Below, piece by piece: positions 59,691-64,000 of a stretch of DNA of 64,000 nucleotides (positions are counted from its first letter, which is position 1; the number at the start of each line of letters is the position of its first letter). The position numbers and the translations under genes are program-made. Below the pieces are notes generated by a model. The model had not been told where the DNA came from. It saw only the letters and a program-made list of their open reading frames with translations, and made no database searches. This stretch comes from Methylobacterium brachiatum (GTDB lineage Bacteria > Pseudomonadota > Alphaproteobacteria > Rhizobiales > Beijerinckiaceae), in the NCBI RefSeq assembly GCF_020523825.1, contig NZ_JAJALK010000010.1, positions 1 to 64,000 on the forward strand, read 5' to 3'.

Positions 59691-59912
59691 GCAGAGTTGC
59701 ATACGCGCGGATCCGGGCCCTGAGCCTACGCAGAGTTCGATACGCCCGGGTCCCGGCATTCTGTCCCCGCATTCCACCGCCCCGACCCCGAATCCGCGCC
59801 GAATCGGATACGCGACCGCGCAGAATCCCATGCGCCGACCGGCCGGATCCGCGCAGACTCCGATACGCCGGCGCGCAGAGTCGCATGCGCATCCACGCAG
59901 AGTCGGATACGA
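59691..59912. repeat. Seven-iteron array upstream of repA (candidate origin)
   Basis: A 16-base iteron with consensus GCAGAGTCSSATACGC starts at 59691, 59730, 59798, 59820, 59853, 59875 and 59897. The fourth to seventh units are spaced 33, 22 and 22 bases, and the third and fourth 22 bases, close to two or three turns of DNA. Variants include GCCGAATCGGATACGC and GCAGAATCCCATGCGC. The array, the AT-rich flank and the nearby initiator gene make up a standard iteron origin. A degenerate eighth unit may lie at 59935. Confidence 0.88.
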
Positions 59913-60099
59913 AAACCACGCCTAAACCCATGGCGCAGATGAGGAATTGGCCACTGCATATAGTCTTCCGAACTGACTCTCTGAAAGATTCCTTCTAGAT
60001 AATCTTCCTACTTAACGCGGCGCTCGTTCGTTCTGCCGAACACATCCGGTTCCGTCGACATGCACATGGTTTGAAGGGAATATACCTGATCCATCCACA
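59913..60099. other. AT-rich flank of the iteron array (candidate unwinding region)
   Basis: From 59941 to about 60015 the base composition drops well below the rest of the window (GCATATAGTC, GATTCCTTCTAGATAATC), making it the likely melting region. CCATCCACA at 60091-60099 matches seven of nine bases of a DnaA box (TTATCCACA). No gene is present. Confidence 0.5.
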
Positions 60100-60265
60100 G
60101 ACCGGGGTGCGGGGGTGAGGCGTCCGTCAGGGAATCCGGTGCCCGGTCAGCCCGGCGACGATGTTTCGGACGGCCTCGGGTTGACGTGGGCTGTGCCGCC
60201 CGGTTTCTCGGACCGACCCAGTCTGGAAAGGCCGTGCCGATGTTCCCCTCCCCGATCGCGTTCCG

Positions 60266-61096
60266 ATGACCGGCCGCCGCAATGACGGCCGCCCGGGCGG
60301 CCCGCCCCGGTCCGGGTTCCGACCCGGCTTCCGGCCTGGGGGGCGTCCCGGCGGGTCCGGGCCGCGGCCCGAATCCGGCGCGCCGGAGGGCGCCGCGGTG
60401 CTCTACGGCTGGCACCCGGTGGTGCAGGCGCTCGGCAATGCGGAGCGCGGCCTGCACCGGCTGCTCGCCACCGAGAACGCGGCGGCCCGGCTGACCGAGG
60501 AATTCGGCGACGCCCTGCGCATCACCCCCGAGCTGGTGCGGCCGAGCGAGATCGGGCGCCTGCTCGGGCCGGACGCGGTCCACCAGGGCCTGTATCTCGA
60601 GGCCGAGCCCCTGCCCGCCCCGGGCCTCGACGACCTGCCGGCCGACGCCCTGCTGCTGGCGCTGGACCAGATCACCGACCCGCACAATGTCGGGGCGATC
60701 GTCCGCACGGCCGCGGCTTTCGGGGTCGCCGGCATCGTCACCACGGTGCGGCACGCGCCGGGTGCCACCGGGGTCCTGGCGAAATCCGCCTCCGGCGGGC
60801 TGGAGCACGTGCCCTTCGTCACCGTCCGCAACCTGGCCGAGGCGCTGATCGAGTTGGGCGAGCGCGGCTACACGCGGATCGGCCTCGATTCCGATGCCCC
60901 CGCGAGCCTCGACACGCTCACCATCGCCCGGCCGCTGGTGATCGTCCTCGGGGCGGAGGGCAAGGGCCTGCGCGAGCGGACCCGGACCTGCTGCGACATC
61001 CTGGCCCGGATCCCGTTCTCGGGGGCGATCCGCAGCCTCAACGTCTCGAACGCCGCCGCGATCACGCTCTACGCCCTGGGCCGACCGCCGGCCTGA
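60266..61096 (+). CDS. rlmB: 23S rRNA (guanosine-2'-O)-methyltransferase RlmB (TrmH/SpoU family)
   Basis: A 276-residue SPOUT methyltransferase. The N-terminus is a disordered Arg/Gly/Pro-rich tail (about 1-45) ahead of the RNA-binding domain (LYGWHPVVQALGNAERGLHRLL). Knot-fold motifs are ALDQITDPHNVGAIVRTAAAFGV and then RARIPFSGAIRSLNVSNAAAITLY-type residues (ARIPFSGAIRSLNVSN). RlmB modifies G2251 of 23S rRNA with S-adenosylmethionine. The ATG at 60266 gives the basic tail typical of this clade. It faces away from repA across the candidate origin. Confidence 0.92.
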   Translation: MTGRRNDGRPGGPPRSGFRPGFRPGGRPGGSGPRPESGAPEGAAVLYGWHPVVQALGNAERGLHRLLATENAAARLTEEFGDALRITPELVRPSEIGRLLGPDAVHQGLYLEAEPLPAPGLDDLPADALLLALDQITDPHNVGAIVRTAAAFGVAGIVTTVRHAPGATGVLAKSASGGLEHVPFVTVRNLAEALIELGERGYTRIGLDSDAPASLDTLTIARPLVIVLGAEGKGLRERTRTCCDILARIPFSGAIRSLNVSNAAAITLYALGRPPA

Positions 61097-61223
61097 AGGG
61101 CGGTTGGATACGGCCCGGAAACAAAAAGACCCGCGCCGAATCCGTGCCGCGACCTAGGCAATTCCAGTCCTCTGCCGTAGAAGACCGCATTGAGGGGGGC
61201 GTGGGCTGCGAGGCGTGCGCCGG

Positions 61224-61478
61224 ATGCTGGACGATGCTTTAACTTACGGCGGTGGGGCTTTCAGCCTGATCGCGGTCGGCGTGTGGCTGTGGCTCGCCCG
61301 ACGGGCGATCCCGAGCTTCGAGTCCTTCGTGAAGGGGTTCGACGACGAACTGCGGCTGGGCGCGAGCCCGGAAGAGCGCGCCCGCACCGCCCGCTGGCAT
61401 CAGATCCGCCAGGCGGCCGTGGCCCTGACCGCGGTCGGCGCCCTGTGCCTGTCGATCGGCCTCGCGATCCCCGACTGA
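61224..61478 (+). CDS. Small two-helix membrane protein of unknown function
   Basis: An 84-residue protein with two hydrophobic segments, GAFSLIAVGVWLWLARRAIP (about 11-30) and the C-terminal AAVALTAVGALCLSIGLAIPD. A cytoplasm-facing charged stretch (FESFVKGFDDELRLGASPEERARTARWHQIR) separates them. No family is recognised. The ATG at 61224 has GAGG 11 bases upstream; GTG at 61215 is an alternative. It lies between rlmB and the sensor kinase gene. Confidence 0.5.
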   Translation: MLDDALTYGGGAFSLIAVGVWLWLARRAIPSFESFVKGFDDELRLGASPEERARTARWHQIRQAAVALTAVGALCLSIGLAIPD

Positions 61479-61576
61479 GAGCCTCTCACGAAACTCCCGC
61501 CGCACAGTCGCGGGCGAGGCGAGGGCTCCCGGGAACCGGGAGTTTTGTGAGGTGCTCTGAGTGGGTAACGTCCTGC

Positions 61577-61630
61577 CGCGAGGGCTCCGCCCCTGAACCC
61601 CGCCGAGGGGGTGAGCCCTTTGGAAGCGCC
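61577..61630. repeat. Composite palindromic repeat, half copy 6
   Basis: CGAGGGCTCCGCCCCTGAAC with the plus-strand CCGCCGAGGGGGTGAGCCCT and TTTGGAAGC carries the same plan as the other half copies, though degenerate. It begins five bases after the stop of the sensor kinase gene on the minus strand. Confidence 0.7.
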
Positions 61631-61634
61631 GGCT

Positions 61635-63632
61635 CTACGGCTCGGCCCGGAATCCGGCGAGCGGTGCGGTGAGCGTGCAGACGAGCCCGTCGCGGGCGAA
61701 GTCGAGCTCGGCCCGGCCGCCGACCGCCCCGGCCAGCCCGCGCTCGATCAGCCGCGAGCCGAAGCCCCTGCGCCTCGGTGGGGCCACCGGCGGGCCGCCG
61801 CTCTCCCGCCAGACCAGCGTGAAGCCATCGTCCCCGGCCGCGTCGCAGCCCGTCTCCCAGCGCACCGCGACCCGGCCCGTCTCCGTCGAGAGCGCGCCGT
61901 ATTTGACCGCGTTGGTGCCGAGCTCGTGCAGCATCAGGGCCAGCGACAGCGCGGCCGACGGCCCGATCAGCAGGTCCGGGCCGTTCAGCTCGAACCGGCC
62001 GCGCCCGTCCTGATGCAGCGCCAGGCTGCCCGTCACCACCGCGGCGACGCTGGCGGTCTCGGCCTGGCCCGCGAGGTGCCCGGCGAGCAGGACGTCGTGG
62101 GCCTGGCCCAGGGCGACCAGCCGCGCCGCCAGGGCCTCGCGGGCCGCGTCGATGTCGGGGGCGTTGCGCAGCGTCTGGGCGGCGATCGCCTGCACCAGCG
62201 CCAGGGTGTTCTTGAGCCGGTGGGACAGCTCGCCGTTGAGCAGAGTCTGGTTCGCCTCGGTGCGCTTGCGCGCCTCGATATCGGACACCGCAACCACGGC
62301 GCCGACGGTGGCGCCGGCGGCATCCTTGATCGCCTCGCCTCGGATGGCGATCCAGCGGCGCGCCCCGTCCGGGTGCTGGTAGCGGACCTCCAGCTCGGCC
62401 CGGGCGGCCTGGCCCGCGCAGATCCGGGCGAGGGGGAATTCCTCCGGGGCCACCGGTCTGTCATCGGCGTGGTAGGCGACGTAGACGCCGTATTCCGTGC
62501 TGGCCTGCGCGTAGAGCGTGTCGTGGCCCAGCACCTCGCGGATGCGCCGGTTGCCCATGACGATGCGGCCCGACGGCGCCTCGGCGAGCAGGATCCCGAC
62601 CGGGACCGTGTCCATCACGGTGGCGAGCCGGGCCTCGGCCGCGCCGACCTCGCGGGTCTCGGCGAGCCCCGCCGCGACCGTGCCGGCGATCAACCGGGCG
62701 ACCTCCAGATCGTCCGGCGTGAAGGCACCGGCCCGGGCCGAGCGCAATTCGAGGATGCCCAGAACCGCGCCGCCGAGGCGCACGGGCGCGTAGAGGGCCG
62801 CGCGCATCCCGGGCACCGGCAGCGGGTCCTGCGTCACCCGCGGATCCGCCGCCAGGTCCGGGCTCAGGAGCGCCGTGTCCCCGGTCAGCGCCGCGCCGGC
62901 CAGGCTGCCGGCGAGCGGCCGGTGCTGGCCGACCTGGCCGGCGAGGGTCCCGGCCCCCGAGCGGTAGACCAGGTCGACGCCCTCGCGCATCGCGACGCCG
63001 CCGCCCTCGGCCTCGGGCACCGCCGCCAGGGCGGCGGCGACCAGGAGATCGAGGATCGCCCGCCGGTCGCCGGCCTCCAGCAGAGCCGCGAGCACCCCGG
63101 CCACCACCGCCCGCTGGGTCAGGAGGCGGTCGCGCGCGGCCCGGCTCCGCTGGAAGTCCAGCTGCCGGACGGCGAGCCGGGCGAGGGCGGCCAGATCCTC
63201 GGCCTCCTCGGCTCCGAGGCCTCCGGGGCGGGGGGCGTGGTCGAGCACGCAGAGGGTGCCGAGGCGCTCGCCGGATTCGGTCTGCAGCGCCGCCCCGGCG
63301 TAGAAGCGCAGGCCCGGGCCGGCCACGACCAGCGGGTCGGCGCAGGTGCGCGGATCCGTCGTCAGGTCGGGGATAACCAGCAGGCCCGGCTCGTCGGGGA
63401 TACGCCCGAGGAGACCGTCGAGGCTGCTGCCGGGCGCGTATGGGCCGGGCTCGAACCCGGCTCCGGCCTGGAACCGGACCCGGTCTCCGGCCGCGAGGCC
63501 CAGCAAGGCCATCGGGGTTGCGCAAGCCCGCCGGGCCATGCGGACGAGGTCCACGAACCCGGCCTCCGGCGGGGTGTCGGGAACGAAGCTGGCCGGCGCG
63601 GCGAGGCGGCACGGGTCGCGGACGTCGTGCAT
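61635..63632 (-). CDS. Double-GAF/PAS sensor histidine kinase, HWE family
   Basis: A 665-residue soluble sensor. A first GAF domain lies at about 20-165 and a second at about 180-330 (ILDLLVAAALAAVPEAEGGG, then ALYAPVRLGGAVLGILELRS). A PAS domain covers about 335-455. The HWE dimerisation domain has His471 (ELSHRLKNTLALVQAIAAQTLR). The ATP domain has LALMLHELGTNAVKYGALS and the WRESGGPPV motif that names the family (His, Trp, Glu). Such kinases feed general stress, light or nitric-oxide-type signals. No membrane segment is present. No response regulator lies in the window. Confidence 0.9.
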   Translation of the reverse strand: MHDVRDPCRLAAPASFVPDTPPEAGFVDLVRMARRACATPMALLGLAAGDRVRFQAGAGFEPGPYAPGSSLDGLLGRIPDEPGLLVIPDLTTDPRTCADPLVVAGPGLRFYAGAALQTESGERLGTLCVLDHAPRPGGLGAEEAEDLAALARLAVRQLDFQRSRAARDRLLTQRAVVAGVLAALLEAGDRRAILDLLVAAALAAVPEAEGGGVAMREGVDLVYRSGAGTLAGQVGQHRPLAGSLAGAALTGDTALLSPDLAADPRVTQDPLPVPGMRAALYAPVRLGGAVLGILELRSARAGAFTPDDLEVARLIAGTVAAGLAETREVGAAEARLATVMDTVPVGILLAEAPSGRIVMGNRRIREVLGHDTLYAQASTEYGVYVAYHADDRPVAPEEFPLARICAGQAARAELEVRYQHPDGARRWIAIRGEAIKDAAGATVGAVVAVSDIEARKRTEANQTLLNGELSHRLKNTLALVQAIAAQTLRNAPDIDAAREALAARLVALGQAHDVLLAGHLAGQAETASVAAVVTGSLALHQDGRGRFELNGPDLLIGPSAALSLALMLHELGTNAVKYGALSTETGRVAVRWETGCDAAGDDGFTLVWRESGGPPVAPPRRRGFGSRLIERGLAGAVGGRAELDFARDGLVCTLTAPLAGFRAEP

Positions 63633-63851
63633 CGGGGCGTGATCGGTGGACGCGGATAGAGCCGCCTCCGGGGCAACGATGGCGGCAGCAAGGCTGACCG
63701 GGCAAAAATCGCGATCCCGGGTCTCATCCGGAACGATGAGGCGCGTTTTCGGGCCCGGAAGACCTCGACGAGACCCGATCAGATCGGCCTGGATAGCGAA
63801 TCCGGACCGATGGAATCGGGATCCGGCCCGGAAGCGGGCGCCCGGCGCCGA

Positions 63852-64000
63852 TCAACCCGCCAGGGCCGTGGCGTGCGCGGCGATTCCGCCCGCCGTAGTG
63901 AGCCAGATCCGGTCCCGGTGGGCCGCGATATGGCCGATCGCCGCCCGCAGCGGCCGCAGCCGGTGGGGCTGGCCGACGATGTAGGGATGGAGCGCGATAC
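63852..64000 (-). CDS. Partial polysaccharide deacetylase-family protein (C-terminus)
   Basis: The last 48 residues of a gene entering from the right edge. IALHPYIVGQPHRLRPLRAAIGHIAAHRDRIWLTTAGGIAAH is the typical end of polysaccharide deacetylase/allantoinase-like (PuuE-type) proteins. The catalytic core is outside the window. The role (chitooligosaccharide, peptidoglycan or purine-ring hydrolysis) cannot be judged. It lies 219 bases beyond the kinase start on the same strand. Confidence 0.7.
   Translation of the reverse strand, partial: IALHPYIVGQPHRLRPLRAAIGHIAAHRDRIWLTTAGGIAAHATALAG

Noticed and set aside
60100..60265. Possible tRNA or small RNA between the origin and rlmB
   Set aside because: No cloverleaf fold or conserved T-loop could be found by eye.

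Overview
The window is about 72% G+C. Its gene content (MucR regulator, AcdR/AcdS, PQQ glucose dehydrogenase, HWE/HisKA_2 sensor kinases, an alphaproteobacterial RepA) points to a high-GC alphaproteobacterium of the order Hyphomicrobiales, most like Methylobacterium. That assignment is inference from gene families and composition. Housekeeping genes (purD, rarA, rlmB, degP) make a chromosome or large essential replicon the likely source. No complete tRNA, rRNA, CRISPR array, IS element or prophage was seen.

Layout. 0-6 kb: a Ros/MucR-type regulator without its usual zinc ligands, a DegP-type protease, rarA, and the divergent acdR-acdS pair for ACC deaminase. 6-16 kb: gamma-glutamyltransferase, purD, a Tat-exported oxalate decarboxylase, an orphan efflux adaptor, a membrane PQQ glucose dehydrogenase and a DapA-family lyase. 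16.7-21.2 kb: a complete ytfQRT-yjfF-type CUT2 sugar importer. 21.8-25.6 kb: a three-subunit molybdenum aldehyde oxidase of the PaoABC type without an export signal. 26-35 kb: small conserved proteins, a GAF/HisKA_2 kinase, an RND efflux pair and a patatin phospholipase. 35-43.5 kb: an SF2 helicase, cobF and the glycine-linked cluster. 43.5-58 kb: stand-alone accessory genes (ABC exporter, LysR/MFS pair, GST, DoxX, a low-GC glycosyltransferase island, ArgE-like deacetylase, beta-carbonic anhydrase, small secreted proteins). 57.6-60.1 kb: a replication module. 60-64 kb: rlmB, a large HWE kinase and the end of a polysaccharide-deacetylase-type gene.

Most notable region 1 (38.2-43.4 kb, minus strand). 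A tandem glycine riboswitch precedes a DadA-type amino-acid dehydrogenase. Next on the same strand come a fold-type-II PLP enzyme, a BhcC-like 3-hydroxyaspartate aldolase and a BhcD-like ornithine-cyclodeaminase-family reductase. The content suggests a glycine-sensed variant of the beta-hydroxyaspartate pathway, possibly turning two glycines into aspartate without the BhcA aminotransferase.

Most notable region 2 (57.6-60.1 kb). A plasmid-type RepA initiator sits beside seven 16-bp iterons, most spaced 22 or 33 bp, with an AT-rich stretch beyond, all next to housekeeping rlmB. This is a full iteron origin in a chromosome-like setting. A helix-phased cluster of TTCC boxes lies between repA and a HARE-HTH-like partner gene.

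Dispersed repeats are frequent. Six copies or half copies of one palindromic family sit just after stop codons and probably act as terminators. A 330-bp MITE-like element has inserted into a second palindromic family with a 5-bp target duplication.
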